From Allodiplogaster sudhausi (Eukaryota; Nematoda; Chromadorea; Rhabditida; Diplogasteridae), in assembly GCA_945643635.1 (NCBI GenBank), contig CALZFC010000103.1, forward strand, positions 489,501 through 553,500: DNA of 64,000 nt, written 5' to 3'. A program made the translations under genes and the position numbers. This document shows positions 12,603-22,600 of the stretch, in pieces. Below the pieces are notes generated by a model, which saw only the letters and a list, made by a program, of their open reading frames with translations, was not told where the DNA came from and did no database searches. How positions within the stretch are numbered: the first letter of the stretch is position 1; each line of letters opens with the position of its first letter.

Positions 12603-13427
12603 TGTTGTTTTTTAGCTCGAAGAATTTTTGCTAGCATTTTGACTTCGTTTTTATTAGCTGTTTTCTTTATACACACAACACTTGGTTATCTCCTAGCCCG
12701 GATTAACGAGCAGAGAGTATGAAAACGCCGGCTATCATAGGGTGCGCGCCGGTTTGGACTTAATCATCTTTCTATCGCATCACGGTCAGGGCGACCGTGG
12801 CGTAGCTATGCTAAAAACATATTCAAAATGGCGCGAAAATTTAAGAATTTTGAATTCGGTTCGGTGATCTTCTGAAATATTTCTGGCCATAACGATTCCA
12901 AGCAAAAAAAAAGAATCTAATTGTAAGGAGGTTTATAAAAAAACCGAATGTGCAAAACGTTAAACGTCATGGCGGAACCGATCTCTCGCAGGTTACACTA
13001 GCCGTGTAAGCCACAACCAACCAGCCACCATGGCACAAATGTTTGCCACTCCCAATTGATTTGTAAACAACAGTGGAGGTCTTGTCTGCCACTGCCAGTG
13101 CATATCATTAGAAACCATCAGACAATTTTCGTTTTCGAACTGGGCAGAAATATTTCAGAATATCACCCAACTGAATTCAAAATTCTTAAATTTTCGCGCC
13201 ATTTTGAATATGTTTTTGGCATTGCTACGCCACGGTCGCCCTGACCGTGATGCGATAGAAAGATGATTAAGTCCAAACCGGCGCGCACCCTATGATAGCC
13301 GGCGTTTTCATACTCTCTGCTCGTTAATCCGGGCTAGGAGATAACCAAGTGTTGTGTGTATAAAGAAAACAGCTAATAAAAACGAAGTCAAAATGCTAGC
13401 AAAAATTCTTCGAGCTAAAAAACAACA

Positions 13428-13489
13428 TGGGTGAGTGGAGAATTGGTATGCATATCCGAGCATGAGCAGAAGGGCTGGAGTTCGATTCC
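13428..13489 (+). other. tRNA-like Pol III A/B-box segment in right arm
   Basis: TGGGTGAGTGGAG at 13,428-13,440 resembles an A box. GGAGTTCGATTCC at 13,477-13,489 is close to the consensus B box GGTTCGANTCC, and the spacing suits an internal Pol III promoter. No convincing acceptor stem is visible, so I call it tRNA-derived only. Confidence 0.45.
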
Positions 13490-13897
13490 GCTTAGTGCCA
13501 ATTCCTTCCAGTTTTTTTTTGCTATATTTTGTCAGTCTTCTTTTGCCTCCTCCTCTGCATTAATTGCACTGCTGATAACCTCTTTCCAGTTCTCAGATCA
13601 GGAAAAAAGAAGTAAATTCATGGAAACCTACCAAGATTTAAAGTAAAGTACCCTACACAGCTTTGCACAATATTCTTTGCACACCATTTTTACTTACATT
13701 GCACACAAATCGTCGCGTAAAAAAGTTGAGTATTTTATGAATTGGATATATTCAGTCGATAGAGAAAAAAATTCTCATTCAGAAAAATGTAGTATGGAAA
13801 ATGTTCGACGCCTGTACAAGCCACAATTCGTATGGATCTTAAGGATGCAACCGTTGCATCCGTTGCATCCATGACCCCTGGATGTTGGGCGGTACTG

Positions 13898-15102
13898 TAA
13901 ATGATGACAGATTTCTCCACGTGTCTCCTTTCTTTGTCCTTCTCTTGGTATACCGTATAAATGAATCAGCATGAATTTGCCTGAAAGCTTTGTTCGCGAT
14001 GACATCATTTTATTCGTAATCGTCATCTCCTTGATTTTATTCACTGCTTCATTCATTGCAAAACATAAAACTTTTTTTTAAATATCTCTTTATAATAGCA
14101 ATCAATTACTTTCCAGGGGTTTTTTGCCTAGAAAGAGGAAACGCAACTTTTCGTGAAGAACCAATGACAGAAGCCACAAGAAATAGTTACATTCCGTTTA
14201 TTGCCACAAACAAAGAGCCGAAAAGAAGTGTCCGAGTCAAGTGAACTGAATGACCTTGTACTACTAAACATTTATAATAATTGTTGCTCCTCATATTGTG
14301 TTTTCATTTACAATGGATGTTGTAAGGAGGAGCGCGCCAGTGAGGAGAGGTAACTGAATAGAACGCTCATTTAGCTATAAAATATTTCCCACTAAATTAT
14401 TTTGATATCTTCCGTTCACTTGATTGACATAATTTATTTAAATAAGCTTCTTATATATTCATGCGCATGAATTCTTCGGACATCAAACTGTTTTATACGA
14501 CAAACAATTATCATTCAATGGGTCTCCCGTGTGGTTCAGGCTTTATCCATTTCTGGCCAAAGGGAAGGAGGCACCGGAGTACGACAAAGCATCGCCTCCA
14601 GCAAAACAATTGTTTTTTTTACTACTTTTTTGACTTGACCTTCTGAAATTTAACAGAAATAGTTTTTATCAATCTTGTGTCATTCAATTCTAAAGGACTA
14701 CATCAGTAAATTCAAGAAAAAAAGCTTTTCGGATAATATCCATGTAATATTTGTAACAAAATTGAAAACATCGAGCGCGAAAGCTGAAGAGGGAAAGCAA
14801 ACCGGAATCGGCGTAAAACCAACCTCACACCGAAGGTTGGGATGGGTGAATGAGAAAAATGTCCGTTGGAAGATAAACATTTACTATTTCATCAACCATT
14901 AATTGCGAAATATTTTGACCTTTGCTATCCATATTTTAATATCATGTTCTTGAATTATGCATTTTGCAATCTACATGCATGGAAATACTATGGCAAATGG
15001 AGAGAAATTGAAATGAAATGCCCTTTCTGACTCAAGTTATGTTAAATTTCTAATTCTTGTGCGGAAAAGCGGAAAATTGTAATTTTGCGGGTCGTAGGTG
15101 CG
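13898..15102. other. Intergenic, no gene supported
   Basis: Only short frames are found, such as 14,056-14,244, which lacks an ATG start. None has a domain, a paralogue in the window or convincing splice sites. The last part leads into the TATA box of BATH-A. Confidence 0.5.
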
Positions 15103-15110
15103 TATAAAAG
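15103..15110 (+). promoter_or_regulatory. TATA box of BATH-A
   Basis: TATAAAAG lies 65-72 bp before the BATH-A ATG at 15,175, a normal distance for a short 5' UTR. The other BATH genes in the window show no such clear TATA box near their first exon. Confidence 0.5.
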
Positions 15111-15174
15111 AGCTGAGTTGAAGAGTTCTCCATCAGTTTCCCGCTGTGTTTCCTCTGCCTTCTCTCCTGCTGAA

Positions 15175-18100
15175 ATGGCCCAGTCGGTTCCCAACGGTGT
15201 TGGCAGCGAGATGGCAGGTATGCCCATTTTTTCTCATTGCTTTTTTCCTCTCGAAATTTACAATATTATTTCCAACATAACACCGCGTTGGAGTTCATAT
15301 AGTCACAAAATTGCAGGAAAAGCTGACTTACCAGTTGCGGTCGGCAAGATTCGATTGGCCGTGCCGATGCTGTCCGAGCTGAAGACGAGCGTCAAATCGC
15401 CTGTTGTCTCCATCGCCAACATGCCGTGGTATGTTTCTCTTTTTATGTGTTAATTTATAAAGAGATCACCACTGCACACAGAAAACAATTTTGTAGTTTT
15501 GGCCGCGAGCCGAAAAACGCACAGGACATTTTGTAGTTTTGGCGTTTTCGACGCCCCCAAAACTACAAAATGGGGTACCGCGGACATTTTGTAATTTTGC
15601 GCACCATGATATGCGGCGTGTTTTCCTTCCCAAATAAGATGCATTTTTAATTGTCTACCTCGTAATATGTTCTTCGTTGGGTCTGTCTTTGATTTGCCGC
15701 ACATTCTTCCACGTTCTCCAAACTTTTATGAAGTAATTATTGCCAAAAAATTTAGATTTAGATCCTAAACTTAAGTGCAAATAGATATATTAATAAAGTT
15801 TCTCACGCGTTTGCGACTATTTAATCCAGCACAATTCGAATAAATAGACAAAGAGATATAACATGGAACGAAGAAAACGAAGTTGAGTTAGTAGACAGGC
15901 CAATGTCGAAGAGGAACAACCAACGTATTGCTTTGTGATCATAATACGCGTCCAAGGGGTGCGCATTTGCAAGGGAATCGAAGTCAAGAAGAGCAAATGA
16001 TTGAATCAATTGAATAGCATAAGCATTGATGTCATCTCGGAACGACAGAGTCTGGCTGTTTTGAACAACAATGCGCCACTTATCATCAACGAAGCCACGG
16101 AGGGTACGGGTCATACAAATTCTTCCGGTTTGAGAGCACACCAAATCCGCGTTGCGCCCGTTTCATGCGTCGCGGCTAGGCAAAGCATATAGCTCTCCTC
16201 CAAATGCATCGATCGAAGTGATTTAAACTCCCTCCAAAAGGTGGTCATTAATTTGAAAATTTAGGCACCTCCCTCCAAAAGTTACCGTAATATGTGGTCA
16301 TTAATTTGTAAATATAGGCACCTCCCTCCAAAAGTTACCGTAATATGTGGGCATTAATTTGAAAATTCTGGCGACTGGCAATTTGCCAGCAATTTCACCT
16401 TCGCAAATGATTTTGAAGTTCCGTTCCGTTTGTGTCACACAATACGATTGTGGAAAACTTAAGAACTTTACAGTTCGACGCACCAAAATTCTCTCAAACC
16501 GGAAGGGGGTACCCTCCTTGCGAAGCAGAAGAATGAAATCTGCGCGAAAGATGGCTGAGAGCCCTTTGCCATTGAAGAGATCAAGAAATCGCGGTCACCA
16601 AAGGACATTCCACACCACGACATACGATAACACAACTGGTTGACACGCGTACAATTGAGCGAGTACAGAACTTTAACCAAGGGCGAATCGGCTGGAAGTA
16701 GAGTAAAGTCAACGAGAACAGTGGACGGAGTGCACGCGGCTGTGAACTTGGTGCGCTGATTAGCCAAGTGCAATTGCAAATGCTGGATGACACTCAATGG
16801 CATAATTTTTGCTGGTGTAGGAAAGGGTCCTAACGCTTGCATTGACCTGCAATTTCCCAACTCAAAAACTTAATAAAACATGTTGAGGAGGATGCAACGA
16901 AATTATGAGAGTTCGTTTTATTTTTTTAAGTACTCGTGTCCGAAATAAAGAGGTCGAGCCGAGCTTTTGGCTGGCCCAAAGAATTGGGCCAGCTTGCATA
17001 TTTAATTGTGAGTCGTACAAATAGTGTTACCCTAATTGTAAGACCCTTTAAATAAACTTGCAGGAGTTTGGATGTGAGGTCGGAGTGCTCAGAGTGCACC
17101 TCTAACATCAAGCAGTTTTCCGTCTTCCTCTTCTGCAACGAGGCCGACAAGAGTCCGCACTGGAGCTGCGAAGCTTCCGTATTCTTCAATCTGCTATCGC
17201 AGAAGCTCGGCCAGGAGTCGTACGGCGGTACGGCGGTTAGTGTAGTCGTGAACAGAATATCTCCAAATCGTTGTATAGAGAGAGTACTTATCAATAGCAC
17301 ACGCAAAATCAGTTCGATTTATGTTTAAAATGTATTAATGACCCTCCAGCCGTAAATTAACAAACCATCAGAATCAAATCTCGAGAAGAACTAAGGCCAT
17401 TCATGGTCTTGATTAAAATTTAGAAGACACTGTCATAGCCGAAGTGCCTGGTTTCTCCTAAGCTCACGGGACGGCCTTTACCTGCATGAGAGTGTTAAGA
17501 GAATCACCATACCATGCGGCTGCCCCGAGTTTTAACTTCTTCCACATTCGCAGTTAACCTCACTATGTTTCTGAAAATGTAAGATAAAGCGATATCTACG
17601 TCAGTCTGCCCAATCACACCTTAACCCCTACCCCCGAATTTCTACTAGAGTAAGTCTGTGCTAGCGAATTACTCTTCTTTTAAGTACAATGTATGTCTTC
17701 AGTCTGTTCGCACCTTTTGCACCGAGACCGTTGGCTGGGGATCTTCGAATTTTATCGAATGGGACAAGGTGCTGGACCCTGAGAATGGCTTCATCCGCGA
17801 AGAGGACGGCGGCGTCGTCTTCGAGGCGACGGTCACCGTCAAGAAAGTCATCGGCTTGACGTATGTAAAGTCATCGGCTTGACGTATTATAAACTTTTTT
17901 CTTTCAATTAAAATATTTCTTTTTGCGATTATCGCTTATGAAACCTTTTCTTTTAAACATTGGTGATATTGTAAATTTTTCATTCTCTCAAAATAAAATT
18001 TTCGATACTAAAATGTTTGAGAAAGTACCAATTTGCTGTTCTCTATATTCCACAGTAATTATTTTCGTTTTCAGTGTGTCGACTCTCTGCGACTTCACGG

Positions 18101-19289
18101 CCCCTCAGCCGGATCTCACGGACGTCGCTCTCATCGTGGAGGAGAAGCCACTGCACGTCTGCAAACCGGTGTCTTATCTTTTTATTGCTATCTAATTTTG
18201 CCATTGCAAATTTTTTTTTGCTATAATGTATGCTCAAACCCTCACAAAAGCCATCGTCCTTAAATGTATCATCCTTCAAAACTTCATATCTATTATGAAT
18301 TAATATAATTTAAGCGTCTTTTTGCAGATCTTTTATTTCAAAAAAGTATAGATCACGATGCCATTAGTTTTTTTCAGTACCTCGCGTACTACTCACCGGT
18401 CTTCCGCACGATGTTCTTCTCGGAGTTTGTCGAGAAGACAAAGAAGGAGATTCCACTCAAGGACGTCATCTACGACGAGTTCGTCGAACTTCTTCATGTC
18501 ATCTCCCCGGCTCGCAAGCCCGTCACAGGTTCTTTTTTCATCCGTAGCTCGATTGTCGGATGTCAATATGAAGGTTATACAAAAACTTTTAAAAGTTCCA
18601 GAACGAAGCATATAAAAAAGAACGTTTTAACCTTTTAACGCTAAATGTCTATAAGAGCTGTTTTATGAGAGATTGGTAATAGTTAAAAAATGATCTTTCA
18701 GTCGCCACGGTTGAGCCTCTTCTTCGCTTGGCTGACCGCTTCAACATGCAATTCGTGCAGAATTCGTGCGAGGAGTTCCTGCGAGGGCCTGACAGCAAGA
18801 AGATTCCGCTCGTGAAGAAGCTGCTCTGGTCTGGGGAGTACAGACTGGCCAGTCTTCAGGTACATTCTTCTCTTGATAGATGTCGCTATAAATCCAGCAG
18901 ACCAAAAAACAATTCGAAGAAGATGCGAATTAAAGAGTGAGTTTTGTTCACCGCTTGGACCACCTTAACTTCTATTGGACGGCCTGGCCTTTTGGACTCA
19001 GAATCTCGGCCCTGCCCACTGTTTTCAGGCCCTTGGGCTCGATTTTTGATACCAATTTGTAATTGGTTTTTTTATTTGCAAAACTTCGTCCTTTTATTTA
19101 CAAAGCTTCTCATTAATTTCTTTCCGAAGCGGAATACGACTCCTGATTATGTGTAATTTCCAGTCCGTCTGTCTCAACGCGCTTAAATCGATTGACGACG
19201 TCAAGCTGCTCAAGGCCAAGAAGGAGTACGGTGAATTCTCGGGCGAGACGAAGGCGGCGCTGGGCGAGAGGATCCTCGAGCTGTGCTGA
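15175..19289 (+). CDS. BATH-A: complete MATH-BTB protein (putative CUL3 adaptor)
   Basis: Eight exons join in frame: 15175-15217, 15317-15428, 17064-17235, 17703-17860, 18075-18168, 18378-18528, 18702-18859 and 19164-19289. Together they encode 337 aa. The MATH domain spans about residues 15-160 (VGKIRLAVPMLSELK, SPHWSCEASVFFNL, GWGSSNFIEWDKVLDPENGF). The BTB domain follows (LCDFTAPQPDLTDVALIVEE, YLAYYSPVFRTMFFSEF, DEFVELLHVI), then a helical C-terminal part (RLADRFNMQFVQNSCEEFL) ending ELC. In nematodes MATH-BTB proteins such as MEL-26 recruit substrates through MATH to CUL3 through BTB; that role is inferred here from the domains. All splice phases agree and no lesion is seen, so this is the reference gene for the cluster. 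Intron 2 is unusually long (1.6 kb) and carries other sequence. Confidence 0.9.
15527..15572. repeat. Imperfect hairpin in BATH-A intron 2
   Basis: cattttgtagttttgg is followed, after a short GC-rich loop, by its reverse complement ccaaaactacaaaatg. A third partial copy of the arm lies just upstream (15,488-15,502) and a fourth near 15,583. It looks like a small MITE or SINE remnant. Confidence 0.6.
15821..16860 (-). other. Possible nested minus-strand coding remnants in BATH-A intron 2
   Basis: Three longish minus-strand frames lie in the intron. About 16,845-16,468 follows a TTGCAG acceptor-like site (contains LCYRMSWCGMSFGDRDF). About 16,440-16,301 contains YCVTQTERNFKIICEGE. 16,144-15,821 contains RTLRGFVDDKWRIVVQNSQ. 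They share orientation and could be exons of one nested gene or a decayed insertion. I do not recognise the family. They account for much of the intron's excess length. Confidence 0.3.
16227..16367 (+). repeat. Tandem repeat, 53-bp unit, about 2.7 copies
   Basis: Units start cctccctccaaaagttaccg and continue ...tggtcattaatttg. The starts at 16,268 and 16,321 are 53 bp apart. A first copy at 16,227 lacks 12 bp. The repeat lies inside BATH-A intron 2. Confidence 0.8.
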
Positions 19290-19357
19290 GATTGCACTCT
19301 CGGAGTATTCCTTCTCTATCACCCCCTCTCTCTGTGTATCCTTCGCTATTCATATAT

Positions 19358-20035
19358 TTCTTGAGATAAGTAAAGTAGTAACAGAAATTAAGAAGAACCT
19401 GTGTAAAAAGTTAAATTAAGAAGAACCTGTGTAAAAAGTATCATCTAGAAAATATGGCCATGGTCAGGAAGAAACTGTGGATATGTATCGGTAGGGAAGA
19501 TTAGCTACTGTGCCCATCCCTTTCAGGGGGATGGAACCTTTATTCAGAAGCCGAACTTGGCAACCTATTTATTTATTGACCAGTTGGTATTCTTCTTCAT
19601 TAGAATTCTCCTATATACATGATATTCCATGTAAGAGTGTAGGATTTGGTTGCGAGTCTTAGCTTTCTATTTTTTACTTGGGCAAGTGTCTGCGATACCT
19701 CGTCTTGCGGTCAGGGGAGCCAATTCTCTGACACTCCAGCTTTTCTATTCTCTGGTTTGTTAGAATTCTATTCTCTCTCTGGTTTCCTCTCACGTTTCGA
19801 GAGATTATCAGTAAGCGTGAGGTTAAAAAAAGATTTGCCGATACTCCTTGCTACAATAAATCTGCTGAAACTTTTTAGCTTTAAAATTTCATTTAGCAAT
19901 AACACATTGTTGTCAGTTCGATTACAGCAAGCACTAAATTTATTGTTGGGATGAAGAGTGTGCGAAAAAATCTGCAAAGGAAATAAATAACAAGCCCAAA
20001 AAACATATTTCGTTATTGAAGAAGGAAATATGTAT
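19358..20035 (+). repeat. BATH-A 3' flank, source-like copy of the 9.8-kb block
   Basis: This block begins shortly after the BATH-A stop codon and is homologous to 9,789-10,391. It also has a local tandem duplication of aagaagaacctgtgtaaaaa (19,390-19,440) that is single at 9.8 kb. No gene is seen in it. Confidence 0.75.
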
Positions 20036-20651
20036 GTAAAGCAATGAATGTCGGAGGGCGCGCCGAAAGCATCAGTAAATACAGGTGAATAATGATTCCC
20101 ATCCCATTTCTCCCATTTTAAAGGAGTCAATTCTCTTTTCTATTACATACTTCAAGGTCATCAGATTACATCAAAGACTGATGCGCGTTTATGATAAATT
20201 TAGCATCCAAGGCAAACAACGTTTCGGCAAACCAATGTTTGCAGGAAAAGAGTCCACGATATCCTCTGAATAAACAATGTTTGAAAGAAAAAGAAGGCAA
20301 GTGCATTTCAATCAAAGGATATCACATCGTCTTCATCATCTTGGGGCGAATCCATCGGGAGATATGGCGCCTGTAAAACAATAAGAATAAGTTTTGCGAA
20401 GGAACATATCAGTTTCCATTTCAATTTTGCTTAAATAAAATGGACTAATTACTGACGAGGCCAGAAGGTTGAAGTGCAGGAAAGCTCTTCTGGTGGCGTC
20501 GACGCAAAAGATCCAACTGTAATTTGTAGAAGTAGACAGACACCGTTGTGGAATCTAGTATTTAATTAAAAGATGAATTGCAACCGAACCGGATTCTGCG
20601 ACTATTCTTGCTGTAAACCCCGCTGTGATGATGGCTCATGCCTCCGCGAAT
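20036..20651. other. Intergenic, no gene supported
   Basis: No exon of any family in the window is recognisable. The stretch ends at about 20,652, where homology to the inverted copy (to 39,164) starts abruptly. It is therefore unique sequence outside the amplicon. Confidence 0.55.
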
Positions 20652-20897
20652 AGATTATCGGGATCTACTAATCTCATTTACATACAATTCATGTCTTCAG
20701 CTTGTGCGCACCTTCCTCAGCAAGAAAAACAACTGGGGATATCCGTCGTTCATGGCGTGAGATGAGGTGGAAAATGGCTTCATTCGCGGGCAAGACGGCG
20801 GCGTCGTGGTCGAGGCTGTGATCACCGTGAAAAAAGTCATCGGCATTCCGTATGTTTTTGGAAATTTTTTCTCTTATTAGATTTACGATATTCCATT

Positions 20898-21041
20898 CAG
20901 TGCTGAACAAAGTCGGTGCATGTGCTCCGTGTTGAACCTCCCCCACCCGGCCTGTTCAGATTTTTTTGCCTGAAAAAGGCATTTGCATATCTTTTGTGCC
21001 TCCGCGACGTGGAGGCGTGCACTTGGCCTTGCTCAGCACTG
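20898..21041. mobile_element. 144-bp MITE with CAGTGCTGA ends
   Basis: It begins CAGTGCTGAACAAAG and ends with the inverted counterpart CTTGCTCAGCACTG. It sits in intron 4 of BATH-B. CAGTGCTG ends resemble Tc1-type termini, but the flanks show ATT on both sides and not a clean TA. An internal GC-rich stem (gcctccgcgacgtggaggc) is present. It has no coding capacity. Confidence 0.65.
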
Positions 21042-21931
21042 ATTTTATTGTATTCTAGTATATCGTTTGTGAAATTTGTTTTATTTTAAATTTTTCTGTC
21101 AAAAATACTATTTTTGAGATTAAACTACTTTAAAAAAGTCAATATTTCCCGTATCTATTTTATGTATTGATTTTGTCTCCTTTTCAGTGTGTCGACTCTC
21201 TGCGACTTCACGAGCCCCCAGCCGAATCTCACGGACGTCGCTCTCATCGTAGAGGAGAAGCCACTTCATGTCTGCAAGGCGGTATCTGTCCTCTTTATTG
21301 CTCTCTTATTTTACCATTTACCATTGCGATAAATTTTTTTCTCGTTAAACTACATATATGCTCAGCAGGCATTTCAAAAGCCATCTCTTCCTTTTTTACC
21401 ACAATTCGTCACTTCACATCGATTATTTGTTAATAAAAAAAATTGAAGTAAAGTCTTTTTTCATTATTCCTCAAAACGATATAAACCAAATTGCCACTAT
21501 TTCAGTACCTCGCGTACTACTCGCCGTTCTTCCACTCGCTGTTCTTCTCGGAATTTGACGAGAAGGCAAAGAAGGAGATCCCTCTCGCGGACGTCATCTA
21601 CGATGAGTTCGTCGAACTTCTTCATGTCATCTTCCCGTCTCGCAAGCCCGTCACAGGTTCATTCTTTTCATTTGCTCGCTGACGGTAGTAATATGAAAAT
21701 TTTATGAGTGTTATAGAAAAATAAAAAGGAACATCATTCTGAACCTTCTTAATCATTTGAATATGATGCTGCATGAACATATAAAAAAAGATCTTTCAGT
21801 CGCCACTGTCGAGTTTCTTCTGCGCTTGGCCGACCGCTTCAACATGCAGTTCGTGCTGCATTCGTGCGAAGAGTTCCTGCGCGGGCCGGACAGCGAGGAG
21901 ATTCCACTGGCGAAGAAGCTGCTGTGGTCTG

Positions 21932-21961
21932 ACCAGTACAGACTGGCCAGTCTGTACTGGT
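21932..21961. repeat. 30-bp perfect palindrome at end of BATH-B exon 7
   Basis: The sequence reads outward from ACTGG|CCAGT and is self-complementary over 15 bp on each side. It replaces the normal exon end (LASLQ) by LYWF. The inverted copy at about 37,855-37,884 has one mismatch. Confidence 0.85.
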
Positions 21962-22452
21962 TCGTACTTTTGAAACGTGTCACTGGAAAAGGTTGAGACT
22001 AATGCAGGCCTACTACATTATATATGATTATACTTTTGCAGTCCGTTTGTTTGCACGGGCTCAAGTCGGTTGACGAGGTCAAGGCGCTCAAGGCCACGAA
22101 GGAGTACGGCGACTTCACGGACAAGACGAAGGCGGCGCTCGTTGAGAGGGCTCTCAAGCTGTCGTGAGCTTAGCTATCCTCCTCCTTGTAAAAGAGGAAG
22201 CCCAACACACCACTGCCTTTCCTGCCCCTTTTTCTCAATGTTCTGTCGCTCCCTCACTTTCTTTTTTTAAGCATTTGTTAGTTAACCGGATAGCATTACA
22301 AGGAGATCCGCATCCACGAATTGATTTAAAGTACAATAAATCGTTCGGCTTTTACTTAGCTCCTTCACCCTTTGTCTTTCTTTGAAAGAGGTCATTCATA
22401 ATTCTCCGTTTTTCGCCTTATTTCTTCGTTAAAGCCCGAAATTGGCTAATTC

Positions 22453-22538
22453 CAATTAGTAACTTTCAATTCGATAAATTTTCCGCCATATTTCGACGAA
22501 GTGAAGTGATGGGAAAAATTCGGTGATTCCTAGTTGCA
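22453..22538 (+). promoter_or_regulatory. Conserved upstream block, class 1 (C1)
   Basis: The core words are caattagtaactttcaattc, gataaatttt and attcggtga. The same order of words occurs upstream of D, B', G and J. In C the block is followed almost directly by exon 2, because the region with exon 1 appears deleted. Confidence 0.5.
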
Positions 22539-22600
22539 ATTTCGGAAGATTGACATTTTTTTATTAGTGTTTCTTCGAACGTATAGTGGCAAAATTGCAG

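Larger units (their letters stand above)
12133..13897. mobile_element. Fold-back DNA transposon (Tc1/mariner-like ends, non-autonomous)
   Basis: The 1,765-bp element starts CAGTACCGCCCAACATCC and ends with its exact reverse complement, flanked by TA on both sides (12,131-12,132 and 13,898-13,899). A TA target duplication and CAGT termini are typical of the Tc1/mariner superfamily. The arms are inverted repeats of about 760 bp in strict register: internal points such as 12,822 and 13,208 sum to the same value as the ends. The unique centre is about 240 bp (12,895-13,135). Next to each end, ggatgcaac-type units repeat in direct and inverted form. No transposase reading frame is present, so movement would need a transposase supplied in trans. 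The open frames in the arms are mirror copies without domain support. Confidence 0.85.
20701..22167 (+). pseudogene. BATH-B: 5'-truncated MATH-BTB copy with in-frame stop
   Basis: Only exons 4-8 are present: 20701-20849, 21188-21281, 21506-21656, 21800-21963 and 22042-22167. Exon 4 carries TGA at 20,758-20,760 where BATH-A has the Trp of EWDKV, and it lacks three codons (LDP). The BTB part is intact (STLCDFTSPQPNLTDVALIV, YLAYYSPFFHSLFFSEFDEK). The end of exon 7 is altered to RLASLYWF because the sequence turns into a 30-bp palindrome. Exons 1-3 are cut off by the amplicon breakpoint at about 20,652. The inverted copy B' (37.6-40.2 kb) retains them and shares the same stop. A BTB-only product is conceivable but not supported. 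Confidence 0.8.

Noticed and set aside
13424..13500. Functional tRNA gene
   Set aside because: Box-like sequences are present, but I could not form a proper acceptor stem or anticodon arm.
14056..14244. Short secreted-peptide candidate
   Set aside because: The hydrophobic start lacks an ATG. There is no paralogue, no clear promoter and no splice support.
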